NCBI GenBank assembly: GCA_000827265.1
Contig: KN834767.1
Location: forward strand, 186,001 to 250,000
Reading direction: 5' to 3'
Length of the DNA: 64,000 nucleotides
Origin: Collybiopsis luxurians FD-317 M1
Taxonomy: Eukaryota; Basidiomycota; Agaricomycetes; Agaricales; Omphalotaceae
Below, one piece after another: positions 36,612-48,772 of this stretch; position 1 is the first letter of the stretch; each line of letters opens with the position of its first letter. Under the pieces are notes generated by a model. The model saw only the letters and a program-made list of their open reading frames with translations. It had not been told where the DNA came from and did not search any database. The translations under genes and the position numbers were made by a program.

Positions 36612-38492
36612 TCAGGAAATTACCCTCGCAAAACATTTCGTATGACGTTGTTTCAACGTGCCACATCCGACCTCCTGGACATTCAATACACGATGTTTCT
36701 CATACAGTTCGACAGTATACCTTCCAATCTGTTTGGTACGAAACACTTGGGTGAATTGATCAAGATGGTCCCATGGGAGAACGTCTCGAAGTGTGAATTC
36801 ACGCAAATTGGGATTTTGCCTGGCGATAAGTGAGGCACTCTTGGACAGATCACTCCCGTTCAGTTTGCGCACTCGTGTGACTGTCAATGTTTGAAGACCA
36901 GGTACGAGCATGAGACCACTGGATAATTGGCGCTTGAGGAAAAAACACGTTGAATGAGCTTCAAATCGGAACGAGGGGTCACGGTTAGGTACCCACCAAA
37001 GATAATGTTGATGTTGAAGATATCTCTAGATTGTTCAACTGCGAACACTTGCCAAAGAGTCTACCATAAAAGTCGGACTGAGGGGCATGACTATCCGCAA
37101 AGTTGACGCAAACAGCAAGTGATTCGAGGTCGCACAGATCACCCAGAATATCACCGAAATTGGCAGAAGGGCTGAACCAGTCCTGTTAGGTTAGCATTTA
37201 GCTCTGACAACATCTACACGTAAAAGAGGAACTGGCATAGACAAGACATACTGTGAGAGTGAGATGGCGGACATGGGATAGTGCGCTGCCTCTTTTTAGT
37301 TGCTGTAGCCGCCCTTCAAACGCCTCAAATTTCGGTAGAGAAAGCAGACATTCCATCGACGTCGGAGAATATGCCATGTTTCCTAACGTTGTCCCTTTTT
37401 CTAGGTTTGGATGTGCTTGTAAGAAGGCGCACATGAGCTTGTCGTTTTCGGAACTGTCGTCTAGAAACACATTACCTAGATGTAATTGATGGAGGCAAGG
37501 CCAACGTCCAGAGAGAACAGGCAGCAGGTTCCAGGCATTACCGTCGGAGAAGCAAGTCCCATCAAGGGTGAGCTCTTGCAATTCTGAGCTGTCGAATAGC
37601 ATCTTCCATAAGGCTTGGGGTAGATCTTGATTCGCGTGGTACTCTTTCAAAGATTCATTAATACAGGCCACGAATCAAGAAAAATGAACGAACCTTGCAT
37701 CGTCCAACGCTCGATGACTTGGGTGAACAAATGAAATCCTTTGAGGTTCCTAAAAGAAAGCAACTACGCAGCACTCAGTTTGTAGGTTAAAGTGATAGAA
37801 GGTATGCTTACTTGGCTATTTGACTGGAGGGCTAGCAGGGTCTTTTGGCCCACCGAAGTGCCGATATTTTGAAGATTCGGACAGCTAACACGAACCTTTC
37901 ATATCACACAGGACTTCCAACCACACAGAAAAATCACGAACTTTTCCCGTAGAATTAACCACAGCGAATCTCTGGGCATCTCCTTTCCATACCATTTAAA
38001 AGTGGTAAGCAATGGAAACCCTCCCTGTGATGCGATCGCCTCAATGACATCAACAATCCAATCCTCATTTAAATTCTTATCAGAACTATTGGCCCATCCT
38101 GCATTGCGGTTGGGTTTAAGAATGAGTCTCTTTATGTGACGCGTTGTTGCTGGTCGTTGCGAAAATACTTTCAGTCCTGACCGACATTGGTCTGTGTAAC
38201 CCAATTCGACTGAACGGTGTAGGTATGGATGGAATAAAGCTGCTAGGCGTTTGCACTAAATTCCGTGAGTATAACAAGCGTACGAAAAGAAGAGGTTGTG
38301 AATTACCGCTAACGAACCTCTCAAAATGGTGGCAGGGCCACACCAAGAGGCAATCTCAAACCAAATGTCATCTGGGATGTCTGCGAGACGATATGAAAAT
38401 GTCATTTGCACCGGTACGGTCCTGGAGGAAGTAGATATTTTCGCAGATGTTTTGGCGGAAGTTGCAGACAAATTTGTGGGCTTGCGAGACAT
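36612..38492 (-). CDS. F-box protein with leucine-rich C-terminal region
   Basis: Substrate adaptor candidate for an SCF ubiquitin ligase. After a Ser/Thr-rich N-terminus comes the F-box (LADIPDDIWFEIASWCGPATIL). Exon 1 ends after GSLA (38307), and exon 2 opens with CKRLAALFHPYLHRSVELGY, completing the box. The rest carries irregular LRR-like units such as SSELQELTLDGTCFSDG, WPCLHQLHLGNVFLDD, VRHLTLTVCL and GLQTLTVTRVRKLNGSDL. The end is an ordinary stop at 36612. Such F-box/LRR proteins are expanded in mushrooms. The target is unknown, and the internal exon structure between 36900 and 38200 was only partly traced. Confidence 0.78.
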
Positions 38493-39000
38493 GCTATGGT
38501 ATTTCCGAGTTCTGCTTCTCCTGGACCTATTGACGCCGGTACTGGTTGAGATCTTGAGACGTTACTGAGTTCTTCCGACTCGAAATGATTTTGAAATTCT
38601 TCCTCAAACTAGGGCTCACGCGAGGTGGTATACTGGCAAGGTGTTGAGCGTTTAACATTACGCCGGGTTTAGATGGAGCTAGCATCAAAATGCTCCCGCC
38701 TTAGTGTTCGATGTTGACATGACCGCAGAATAGAAAGTCGTGGTGCGCAGTAGCGCCAGTTTCGGACTCTATGAATAGCAGAAAAATTTTTTCGTGTAAG
38801 ATACATTGCCTAGTCATCAGTTATCGATACATATTAACGTGAGCCAAAAAGATGCAGAAATACAATGGCAGCTAAAGGAGAGAAAGCAGTTGGTTCGAAA
38901 GTGAAATAAATATATCATAAAAATTGGTCGTGCTGAATCATGAATAGGAAAGGAGGAAATCAGCATAAACGAGAGGAAACCAGCCAACTCGTATTCTGAT
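38493..39000. other. Intergenic
   Basis: Upstream flank of the F-box gene and downstream flank of the small membrane-protein gene. No feature recognised. Confidence 0.5.
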
Positions 39001-39600
39001 TTACGACCTTAGAACCCCCCAGATCGTCAAAGCAGCGGCTACAGCGAGAGCAAGGAAAATGCACAGGGCAACCAAGCACCGTTTTGCCCATTTCACTTCA
39101 GCTTTCCGCATTTTTTGTATAATTTCCCCCCTCTCTTCGGCACTCTTTTCTGGAAGCCAGACGGAAGATGGAGTTGATTCTGGTTCGCGCAGAGGGGAGA
39201 GGAGAATAAAGGCTCCGATTATCCAGAATGGAGGGAATACTAGTTCAAAAATGTAAGCTTGGAGGAACAAACTCGAAAGTAGATGCGAATACTTACGGAA
39301 CCCAAACTTGAACAGATACATGGCGAGTGTCATAGGTTCGTTAGAACCTGAAGCAGTATATGCAGGGGGTTCCTCGATATACGGAGGAAGATCCTCCTGC
39401 TCTTCGCTGGACTGATGACGGCGATCAAATACTGCGTCGACAGCGTCAAAGTCCGAAGGAAGTTCGTTGATAACGACAGGGGGTTCCAAAGGAAGGTGAG
39501 TTCCCTCGACGACACGAGATGGAGTAGTACTAGTGTTGGTGTTGGCAGCAGTAGACGCGACAGACGCGACCTGAGACTGAGTTTCGACAGAAGAAGACAT
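39001..39600 (-). CDS. Small C-terminal membrane protein with PY-type motifs
   Basis: Two exons (39297-39600, 39001-39239) give 180 residues. The N-terminal half is hydrophilic and Ser/Thr-rich. It ends in DLPPYIEEPPAYTAS, which carries an LPxY and a PPxY motif of the kind bound by Rsp5/Nedd4 WW domains. A hydrophobic segment LFPPFWIIGAFILLSPLR follows, restored by using the acceptor at gaactag rather than reading through. Then come a charged helix (KSAEERGEIIQKMRKAEVKWAKR) and a final hydrophobic segment (CLVALCIFLALAVAAALTIW). Mushroom genomes commonly encode proteins of this layout without known function. A role as a Rsp5-linked membrane adaptor is inference. Confidence 0.75.
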   Translation of the reverse strand: MSSSVETQSQVASVASTAANTNTSTTPSRVVEGTHLPLEPPVVINELPSDFDAVDAVFDRRHQSSEEQEDLPPYIEEPPAYTASGSNEPMTLAMYLFKFGFRKYSHLLSSLFLQAYIFELVFPPFWIIGAFILLSPLREPESTPSSVWLPEKSAEERGEIIQKMRKAEVKWAKRCLVALCIFLALAVAAALTIWGVLRS

Positions 39601-40178
39601 CTCGAATGCTCTCTAAGAGAATAAATCAGGCGGAAATGTGTAAGAAAGTCTGCGTCCAAGTCGTTGAGAACCGAGCGGTTTGGGATACATTGTAATTTTA
39701 CGGATGGCTTATATAGTAACCTAGGAAATTTCAGCTGGGTACCAATCTGCAACTCGATATCCCTCACCAATCCGAAAAATTTCCATTTAAGGTAATTTTA
39801 TTCGGTGTTTACACATATTTGGACGGATTGCTTTGTTCAGCTTCCCGACCAAGTTGAGGGATGTTTCCGTAACAAAGGAATGGTCTCCATATGCACCGGG
39901 CTTAACTTGAGCTGTGACCGCTATGCTTCGACTTGCTTTGTTCTAGGTGTAGCATCCATCGTGTAAGAACCAAGTCAATTTAGAAAAATCTCAAAATTAC
40001 TCAGTTTGGTGGTTACATAAGGGTAACTAGAAAAGCAACGAATTGGTTGTGAAGAACTATATGCGAAATATCCTTGCCTTGGCGGATTACTAGAGGAGTG
40101 TAAGATACGACGTGCAACAAAAGTTTGAGACCCAGTTCATAAACGCATGCAACCATAAAGGAGCTGCACTTTGATACC
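39601..40178. other. Intergenic
   Basis: Promoter side of the PY-motif membrane protein. An antisense-looking ORF at 39330-39770 is a shadow. Nothing else seen. Confidence 0.5.
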
Positions 40179-41051
40179 CTATCTCCTTCTGCAAGAGCAC
40201 TCCCTCTGCATCTTCTCCTTCCTCAAGCGGTTGACCAGTGACTTCAACTTGACTCGATCGGCTTTACGCTCTGCCCCTAAGTGGAGGTTGATCATTCTCG
40301 TCAGTTCAACCTGCCAATTGTCACTTCGAACGGGCTGCAAGCCGCGATTTTGCCCATCCTCCGGAGTTGAACGTCCCAGCCATGGCTGCAGTTCCTCTAT
40401 AGCATCCAAGTTAAGCTCAGCTTGGCATGGTGCCGACTGGATCTCAGTAAAACCTTTTCGATCTCCCGAACGGCTCGCGTGAGCTTCGAATTGTACGACT
40501 TTGGTGTCAGCTTCCGTCGCAACGTCCTTCTCCTCCCGCTGCTTCTTCATGCCTGCAAGAGTCCCACCCATAAGTTTGAGTGCAAGCAGTTTACCTTCCA
40601 GTTCCAGACCGCAGCGCCTCAACTCGAGGATCTGACGCTCCAGCTCAAGCATCCTTGGAGCGACAAAGTTGGCGTTCGATGGGCACGCCGCTTCTTGTAC
40701 CTCTGGCGGTAGCGCAGTCGGAGGACCAATACAGTTGAGAACTGCAGGTTTGCTTCTCCCCCTTGACTCGAAATTGTGGCGGTCCTGTAAAAGCGTCTTA
40801 GGCGTAAGGGATGCATGCGATTTATCGATATGAGAATGCTCTGGACTTGATGGAACCGTCTCTCCCGAGAGACAGGGAAGGAGGAAAAGTTCAGCTGTGG
40901 TAGAAGTCGACGTCGTCATAGACAGTAAAGGAGTCAAAGTATGCGAACACCTCTTGCCTGAGGAACGTGGGTAACGTGTCCCGAGCTCCTGCATCTCTCT
41001 ATCTCCTCTCTTCGAGTTCAGAGGGGTGTCGTGTAGAGTTTGTTGGGTCAT
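40179..41051 (-). CDS. Coiled-coil orphan protein (290 aa, intronless)
   Basis: A single uninterrupted frame of 290 codons beginning MTQQTLHDTPLNSKRG. The middle has a leucine-spaced coiled coil (MLELERQILELRRCGLELEG). The C-terminus is basic and helical (MINLHLGAERKADRVKLK, then SLVNRLRKEKMQ). The 3' part looks like a leucine-zipper or multimerisation segment next to basic residues, but I cannot fit it to bZIP or another family. Lack of introns is unusual among neighbours. It could be real and lineage-specific, or a long chance frame. Length and composition favour real. Confidence 0.5.
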   Translation of the reverse strand: MTQQTLHDTPLNSKRGDREMQELGTRYPRSSGKRCSHTLTPLLSMTTSTSTTAELFLLPCLSGETVPSSPEHSHIDKSHASLTPKTLLQDRHNFESRGRSKPAVLNCIGPPTALPPEVQEAACPSNANFVAPRMLELERQILELRRCGLELEGKLLALKLMGGTLAGMKKQREEKDVATEADTKVVQFEAHASRSGDRKGFTEIQSAPCQAELNLDAIEELQPWLGRSTPEDGQNRGLQPVRSDNWQVELTRMINLHLGAERKADRVKLKSLVNRLRKEKMQRECSCRRR

Positions 41052-41194
41052 TGGCTACAAGGGAAAAAGCGGAAGGTATAAATGGAAGAAAATTAGAGCA
41101 TGATCGGAAAACGTGTCACAACGTCGAACATTCTTCGCCGTTTGAAATTATCTCCATTGAGACTGTACAAGTACAAAATGCAAAGAAAAGTGCT

Positions 41195-41613
41195 TCAGGT
41201 TTCCATTGCATCCCCTTTCCCTGTTTTTACTAGTTCATTCCTGATGAATAACGGTAAGAAAATGAGATGAAGAGAAGGAGAAAGATTCAAACTTGCCTCA
41301 GCTGCACACTGAACTCATCCTCAATATCATCATCGTCCCAATTGTCCTCCCATAGCTTGTCTCCACCAGATTTGGCTGCACCAGGAGCAGCTCCACCAAG
41401 GTGAGCTAAATCGGTTTGCGAGTCATCCCAGTCTGAAAATAGTTAGTCAGATATTGAGCAGGGCCACTGGAGACTCGGACCTGCAGCAGCAAATTCCTCA
41501 AATTCGTCGTCTTCCTCTAATACACCGAGATGCGGTCTAGCTTCCTGCTTCTTCTCCTCGTCTTTGGGTTTTTCTTGGGTCTTTGATTTAGAGGTCGTGG
41601 CAGCAGTGGACAT
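41195..41613 (-). CDS. SEM1: 26S proteasome / TREX-2 subunit Sem1 (Dss1)
   Basis: Small acidic, disordered protein of the proteasome lid that also serves TREX-2 mRNA export and BRCA2-type recombination. Three exons (41481-41613, 41297-41432, 41241-41195 on the minus strand, the last spanning 41195-41240) give 104 residues. Hallmarks: LEEDDEFEEF near residue 35, then WEDNWDDDDIEDEFSVQL, the two acidic/aromatic patches of the family, and the C-terminus RNELVKTGKGDAMET. The last junction needs a GC donor (CTGAG|gcaagt to catcag|GAATG). With it, the conserved C-terminal helix is in frame; without it, the protein reads into the intron. It is close to the 3' end of permease copy B. Confidence 0.93.
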
Positions 41614-41801
41614 GGTTGAGAAGGTGGTTTAGTCAAGATGAAAGGCGCGTACGCGTCCAGCCATGGGAAAAGTCAGGTGACTTTATTCGGCGCTAACGCG
41701 CAGGCCGAGCGTCTAGTACGCGCCCACGCATCGACTGAAGTCAATATATTTTATACGTTCGAGACAGGTACAGTTACAGAAAATCGATATGTTGGGACAT
41801 C

Positions 41802-44429
41802 TTACGCCACTTTTTCCTTCTCAACCGTTTCTGCTATTTCTTCCTTCTCGGCCGTTTCCTCAACCGAATCCCCCTCATACGTCGACAACTCAGACCCGAG
41901 ACCCATCCGACTCGTATCATATCCGTTTTGCTCTAAGTACTCTCGGAACTTGATCCATCGTCCAGTTATGTGATGCGATTAAAAATTCAATGAGATACTC
42001 ACAGAAGCATCTTCCTCAACCATACCATCCGTATTTATCGGTTGAATATAGAAGTAAGTGACCACAGCACTCAGGGCTTGCAGAGCACTGGCAATCCAGA
42101 ATGGTCCGGTGTTACCCCTATCTGTCGAGGGACCTCCGAACCTATCGATGATCGCTGGAAAGGCTATGGAAGACACAGAGACGTAGTATGGTCAGGCTCA
42201 TATGAGTCGAATGCAAGAACTTGACCTACCCCAAGTGCCAATAAAGGCCCCTAATTTCCCAGTCGCAGCAGCTACGCCGTAATACTGACCTCTAACGGCA
42301 GTGGAGCTAGTTTTTGCAGCAAGTACAATGGTGCAATTACCGGGACCTTAGCAAGCCGCAATAACCGTTGAGGCAAAAGATAACCGTGTGCATTTGTGAT
42401 ACATACCAAACCCGCTGAGGCTCTGGAATATGCCATAAAGCACGGCAAAAGCAGCAATGTGCTTCGTCAATCTATTACTCATGGTCAGAGTGTTTTGACA
42501 GAGTGCAGTCGAGCCAGATCTGTACTTACTGCTTATAAAGCCCGGCCATGATAAAACCGAGAATAGCTTGGAGGACCAAGCCAAGAAGCTACATAATTTC
42601 AGTCGATTTTGTTTCTTCCAGTTTGAGAAAACTCAGACTCACCATGGTATATTTTGGTCCCAGGTAATCGATAACAAATGCTCCCCCGACAGTACCTTTA
42701 GAAGCGAGTCAGACGGCAAGTTCTGAACCGAGTACGAAAGCATTAGTTTCACCTGGTACCGAAAATAAACTGAATGAGGGGCAATCAACTAGATTCCACT
42801 CGAGAGAGGGGACCGGACATACTTGATGATCACGTTCCAGCCAAAGATGACAACAAGCGAGTCAGAGTTTCCAGTGATACTGGAAGATGTGAGTGAGCTG
42901 CTCAACCCTTAGTTCACAATAAATTCTCTTACTTGTTTATCACCGTGCTGGAATAGATGTTGAACTACGTATAGCAATGCTGTCAGATCAGATCACTGCG
43001 TTGCAATGAGTGTACGAACCGGATACCTGTTCCGAATAGGCAAGTGAGTCGACCGCACTGGAAAAAGCAGAGCTGGCGAAGGACGTACACAACAAAATCA
43101 AACAAGCACCACACAAATGAAACTGCCGCCAATGATTTCCAATAACGGCGAATCACTAGCGAATAAGGTATCTTAGTATATTTCATCGAATCTGTTTGGT
43201 ATCTTCGTGGCTCTTTCATGCCAACTCTCCAAAGCCAGACGCAAAATGCAGGCACAGCGCCTAATCCCAAAGACATTCGCCATACGGCTCGGAGATGATG
43301 TTCGCCAAAGCTAGGAAGAGGGTAAGTCTAGTATGTATCATGCAAGAGACAGAGAGGTGGCGTCGACATACATCCAGAGCAGAACCAAAGGCGTGAAACT
43401 CGACGCCACGAATCCAGTAGTTATCATAGAATCTGGAAATAAGTCACCATCAGATGATCAATCATCGAGCTCTAGAGAAGAGCGCGAAAGAACATGATAA
43501 GGAGAAACGTACTGGTGGCGAGAACAACCCATCGATGTTGGGACCTCCTCGCGATATCCTTCTCTTCTGAACGCTCAGAAGCTGAAACTGAGCCACACGG
43601 ATATTCTTTGAAAAAAATATCGAGGTGAATATCGTCTAGGTCCCAAGGCTCAAACTTCGTTATTGTTCACCTGCTCCGACTCCGATCCCCAAGAAGAACC
43701 TGTCATGGTAGGTGGGTGACTTCAGCTCCGGGATTCGATGATCAAGCCAACTGACCGACAGACACTTAGCATAGCGACCAACCCGCCGAGACTATGATGA
43801 GCCCCAGAAGATGCGGCGGAAAGTAGGGAAAAGAATATAACGATCCATGATGCACTCATCATACCAAACTTTCGCCCTATCTTGTCCGATAGCCATCCTA
43901 CACAGCGGTGAGTACGTGGCTCCTAGAAAAATCAAACGACGGAGAAGGGCTAGAGCTCACCAAATAAAATCATGCCTACAATTGTCCCAGCAAAAACAAA
44001 ACTGCTAACAATATTGGTGTATTTACGTTTCGTGAGTTCATTGTCGTAAAGTCGATTTAAAACTGCAGTATCGAAAGATGTCGATTTCAGTTGAAGAAAA
44101 CATTCAGATTTTTAACAGCATAGCACATACTGAGATTGACTACCAACGCGATAGTAAGTTAGATACTTGTTGGAAAAGCAGGAGCACATAATATACCATC
44201 GTTAGTAATAGCGTTGGCGTAACCTGAACAAGATGGCATTGGCGTTTTCCTCAGCAGCCTTGGGAGATGTCGGGAATTTTAACGCACCATCAGAAAACAG
44301 AGCGGTTCCACATCTACGTTCTATCTGGATAAGGCAGACAACAGGGGGAAGAGGGAGGGAAAGGATACGTTACGCAAAAATCATCGAAACGCTCTGCAGC
44401 TTCCTTCGCAACCCAGAGTTTGTCGCCAT
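41802..44429 (-). CDS. Git1-like MFS permease, copy B (intact)
   Basis: Same family and layout as copy A. Start MATNSGLRRKLQSVSMIF, then [17 protein letters not shown], the microexon at 44131-44139, [82 protein letters not shown], and the tail FREYLEQNGYDTSRMG ending in a Glu-rich stretch. An extra intron (phase 1, inside GVGAEYPCG) splits the exon that is continuous in copy A. I saw no stop or frameshift at the junctions checked. A TATA box and the shared upstream block lie about 95 and 231 bp before the ATG. Confidence 0.87.
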
Positions 44430-44520
44430 GTACGATACCTTACTTTGACCGGAAAAAAATATAAGAAAGGAAGCTCAGGAGAAGCTCAAAGGAAGAAAGG
44501 CTAGGAAGCAAGGTTCAGTC

Positions 44521-44526
44521 TTTATA
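44521..44526 (-). promoter_or_regulatory. TATA box, permease copy B
   Basis: TATAAA on the minus strand, 92-97 bp before the ATG. Copies C and D have a TATA element at the same distance. Confidence 0.6.
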
Positions 44527-44659
44527 AGACTTCTGAAGCTTTCCTTCGGCTTGATTCAAAGAGCCACTTCTGTACGGAGAAAATTTGATTTCCGTCGTAT
44601 TAATTAAAGTTCGAGATACTTTTATCTCTCGTGTACCTTTTAGAACCATAAGTAGACTT

Positions 44660-44703
44660 CATGAGAGCTCTCGGTGTCACAAATGTCAGATTTGCAGAGC
44701 AGT
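44660..44703 (-). promoter_or_regulatory. Shared upstream block, copy B
   Basis: Plus-strand reading begins catgagagctctc and ends cagagcagt, with aaatgtcag between. The core GAGAGCTCTC is a perfect palindrome. The same block precedes copies C and D at nearly the same distance (here 231 bp before the ATG). Confidence 0.6.
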
Positions 44704-45899
44704 GGGGTGCACGCTTACCTGATGTATACGAATTGTGGTCAAGAGGTATAATACATGGGATCCGAGTTTCCTAGGCACAATCGGAATAGCTCCAAAGACA
44801 GGCAAGTGAAGGCCTGAAGAGGCTAGTTCATGATGCGAGGAGATTTCGTTCATATAAGGAGCATCTTTGGAGTGTTGGTAATTAGAGCGGTGACCTCTGC
44901 CCTATGCCGTTTCATGCACGCCTTTAAAGTGCTCGATTTACGGCTCTGAGGAGGCGAGGATACAGAGGAAGTGCCTCATCTGGAGTGTTTTATGGACGAA
45001 CTTTCTTTGTGACATATACGGGGAATGACTGGTTCATTTTGGCTCCAAGGAGTTTTTTTTTCCCTTTTTGAAGCCCGGTATTCTGAGTCCTGCCGGACTC
45101 GTACCTGCCACGCATGTAGTGCGATGGCCCTCTTTTGCAGGTTTTCCTTCAGTGTAATGCCGACCCTGTCATCTGTCTGCTTCGTGCACAATCTCTCGCA
45201 CGTCTCGCGCATCACCCCTCCCTTTCCGCTTTGTCTTTCCGATTCAGCAACGCTGCACTACATGAAGCGATAGATATCTTCTCATACCGACGGCAGATTT
45301 TGTTCACAATGATTGCACAGTCATTTATAGGTCATCTCGTTATGGACCAAACGGATTCCAGGCGAAGAAACTATAGCAGCCGTCTTCTTGATGGAACAGG
45401 GGCCTCTGGACATTGGGAGTTTTCTATTGCATGTACTTTTTGCTGCTCAATTGCCGATCTGAGCCTCAGTCTGCCTTGGCATTTGCGTTGGATATCACGG
45501 CCGTGCTCGCCGAGACTTGGACAATGGTCCGGCAATTCCCACTCCGAGATATCTACGGAGACTAGCCTGTAATTAGAGTATACCGTGAGCCCAGATAACG
45601 GATGTGGCTGTCAGGAGACAGGAGACAGGACCGTCCGACCGTGTCGGCTTCACCGCTGTGAAAGAGATGCAATTATACACACCGGCAGCTCCTGACAGCG
45701 TGAAACCGACTTACGTATAGATGAGAGGCACACAAGTGCGTCGGTGCTGAGGGAGGTGAATCGCTGAAGCGCATATACGCACCAACTACTTGAATTCAAG
45801 GACGATCGATCGGTAGCTACAGTAATGAGGACAAGTCATCATGTACAAGTCATTCAAAGTCATGACGGATAAGTCCGATAAGCATGTCAATACACCCTC

Positions 45900-48484
45900 C
45901 TACACTGCTTCGTTCTTCTCATCTGTTTCTTCTGCCGTATCCACTACAGAAGACGTTTCGGACCCGATGCCCATCTGGCCGGTATCGTACCCGTGTTGTT
46001 CCAGGTACTCTCGAAACTAAATACAGCATATCGTCAATCTCTGGTACACAAAAGTTTTAACCGTACAGAGTTTGCTGCTCACCTTAACGTCCTCTTCAAC
46101 CATACCGTCCGTATGTATTGGTTTAATGAAAAAGAGTGTAATTGTGGCACTCAATAGCGCGAGGGCACTTCCAATCCAGAACGGTCCAGTGTTTCCCCTA
46201 GTGGTTGATGCTCCTCCAAAATCGTCTATGATCGCTGGAAACACTGTGAAAAACAAAGTAGAGACGTAGCGTCAGGTTTATGTTAGCTGAAAGGAAGAAT
46301 CTGACCTACCCCATGTCCCGATAAAAGCCCCAACTTTCCCGGTTGCAGCAGCTACACCGTAGAACTGACCTCGAATGGCGGTTGGACAGGTTTTTGAGGC
46401 AAGCAAGCCAGTGCAGTTTCCGGGACCTGGCAAGCCACAATGTGAATAAACAACGACAATTGCTTTTCAAGACGCACCAACTTCGCCGAGACTCAAGAAG
46501 ATACCATAGAGCACAGCAAAAGCAGCAATATGCTTCGTTAATCTGTACATTATTTAAAGTCAGAGACCATTTTGATCAATAAGCATTATACTTACGTCTC
46601 ATAAAGCCCGCTCATGATGAAACCGACTATAGCTTGAGTGACCAAACCAAGAATCTGAACGTTCAAGCCGTTATTACTTGACTTCCCTTGAAAAAATCCA
46701 GACATACCAAGGTCTTCTTTGGTCCCAGATAATCGACAATGAATGCACCACCGATGGTACCTTCACAAGCAAGTCAGATTTCAAATCCAAGTTCAGAGAA
46801 CTTATCTGACCTGGCATGTAGAATAAACTGAATGCCGGCAGGCAATTAGCCAGATCGTGATTAAGAAGAGAGGCCACAGGGCAACGTACTTGATGACACA
46901 GTTCCAACCAAGAACGACAACAAGCGAGTCAGAGTTTCCAGTAATGCTGGATAAAGGTGAGTGAGCTATCGCCTTCCTCGGGCCATTATAGAATCACTCA
47001 CTTGTCTATAACAGTTGCAGAATAAATGCCGAACTACATAGTATTGGCATTAGGACCGCATGGGATTGCATTTCAATAAATATACCAACAGGATACCTAT
47101 TCCGAATTAATCAGTCAACCAATAGAAAGCCAGTGGGCAGTTGTTGAGGTAGACGCACACAATAAAGTCATACAAGAACCATACAGCTGAAATTGCTGCC
47201 AATGACTTCCAGTAGCGGCGGATGACCAACCAATAGGGAATTTTGGCGTATTTCATTGAGTCTTTCTTGTATCTTTCTGGTTCTTTCATACCAATTCTCC
47301 ACAGGAAGACAAGGAGTGCGGGGACTGCGGCTAGTCCCAAAGACATTCTCCATACGGCTCGGAGGTGATGCTCGCCAAAGCTACATATAGAAATACTAGC
47401 ATCATTGTTGAGACCAGGCAGATAACTTTGGACGTACATCCAGAACAGAACCAAAGGTACGAAAGTCGCTACCACAAAACCGAAGTCGATCATGGTATCT
47501 GGAGCAAGTAAGATGCAGTTATATGAGTGAATGATGAGGGACACATTTCAGGTTAACGCGCACTTGTGGCAAGAGCGAACCATCTGTTTTGTGCCATTTT
47601 AGCGATATCACTCTCTTCCGAACGCTCAGAAGCGCTGACTGATCCGCACGGATATTCTTTGAATTGGAGTGAATATCGTCTGCTTACTAAGGGCTGAACT
47701 TTTGTTATTGCTCACCTGCTCCGAGTCCGATGCCCAAGAAAAACCTATCAGGGCGAATTCGTGAGTGTCTTTGCTCCGGGATTTAAATGATCAAGCCAAC
47801 TCACCGACAAACACTTAACATGGCGACCAACCCGGCGAGACTGTGATGAGCCCCGGAAGATGCAGCGGAGAGGAGGGACCAGAATATAACGATCCATATG
47901 GCGGTCATCATGCCGAACTTTCGACCAACTTTGTCGGATATCCAGCCTATACCGACAATGAGTCCGCCCCCCCGCGGATACAAATGGTTATAGCACCCAC
48001 CAAATGTAAGCATGCCTACCACAAACCCAGCAAAAACCGAGCTGCTATAAATGTTGGTGTATTTGTGTTTTGTTACCGCATTGTCGTAAATACGGTTCAA
48101 CACTGGGGAATCGAAAGGCGTTGATTCAAATCGAATGATGAGGATCTATAAGCACTTCCAAGTGGTATGATACACACAGACGCTGACTATCAGAGCGAGA
48201 GTCAGTTGGAAACGCAAGATTATGTCAAAACAGAAATACGACGCACTATCACCAATGACTCCGTTGGCGTAACCTGTACGAGACGACATATCAGCATCTT
48301 CCCTCGATATCGAGGTGTGCAGAGTCTTATTTTACTCACCATCTGAAAACAGAGCTGTACCACACCTACATCGGCGAGATCAGGATTCGAGTACAAGAGA
48401 AGAGAGAACAGTGTGAAATGACACCTACGCAAAGATGGGAGACACGCTTTGAAGCTTATAGATTAGTCCACGCTTTGTCTCCAT
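45900..48484 (-). CDS. Git1-like MFS permease, copy C (intact)
   Basis: Start [18 protein letters not shown], then [17 protein letters not shown], the microexon at 48178-48186, [91 protein letters not shown] and the tail FREYLEQHGYDTGQMGIG ending KNEAV. The 54-nt intron at 47947-48000, between FG and WISDK, is stop-free and in frame, so a retained form would insert 18 residues in loop 2-3. The gene is closest to copy D in sequence. The TATA box and shared upstream block are 88-95 and 241 bp before the ATG. Confidence 0.87.
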
Positions 48485-48571
48485 TATTCGTGCAATTCTG
48501 ACTTGTTCCGAATGAAGATGAGACTGGAAGCCAAACAGGAGAAGCTTAGAGAAATGGAAGGACTTGAAGGG

Positions 48572-48579
48572 TATTTATA
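48572..48579 (-). promoter_or_regulatory. TATA box, permease copy C
   Basis: TATAAATA on the minus strand, 88-95 bp before the ATG. Confidence 0.6.
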
Positions 48580-48724
48580 GCCTCCGAACCCATCGTCGAA
48601 GAGCGACGGCGCCTGCCTTTTCGGTGAATCCGCATCAGCCTTCGAAGATAGATTTTCACAGGATTTCCGTCCCGTTGCTGCGTATTGAAGACTCGTGGCC
48701 GTAGAGATCCATATACAGGCGTAT

Positions 48725-48772
48725 CATGAGAGCTCTCAGGATCATAAATGTCAGAGCAGTCAAAGAGCAGTA
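48725..48772 (-). promoter_or_regulatory. Shared upstream block, copy C
   Basis: The plus strand shows catgagagctctc, then aaatgtcag, then an agagcagt unit, in the same order as copies B and D; 241 bp before the ATG. Confidence 0.6.

Larger units (their letters stand above)
44430..45899. other. Intergenic, copy B promoter and copy C downstream flank
   Basis: The left part holds the copy B promoter. Plus-strand ORFs at 45025-45273 and 45135-45572 overlap and have no recognisable features. A short tandem (caggaga x2-3) lies near 45612-45630. Nothing else recognised. Confidence 0.5.

Noticed and set aside
45025..45572. Two overlapping plus-strand ORFs between permease copies B and C
   Set aside because: They overlap in different frames, lack any motif, and sit in a promoter/3' flank region.
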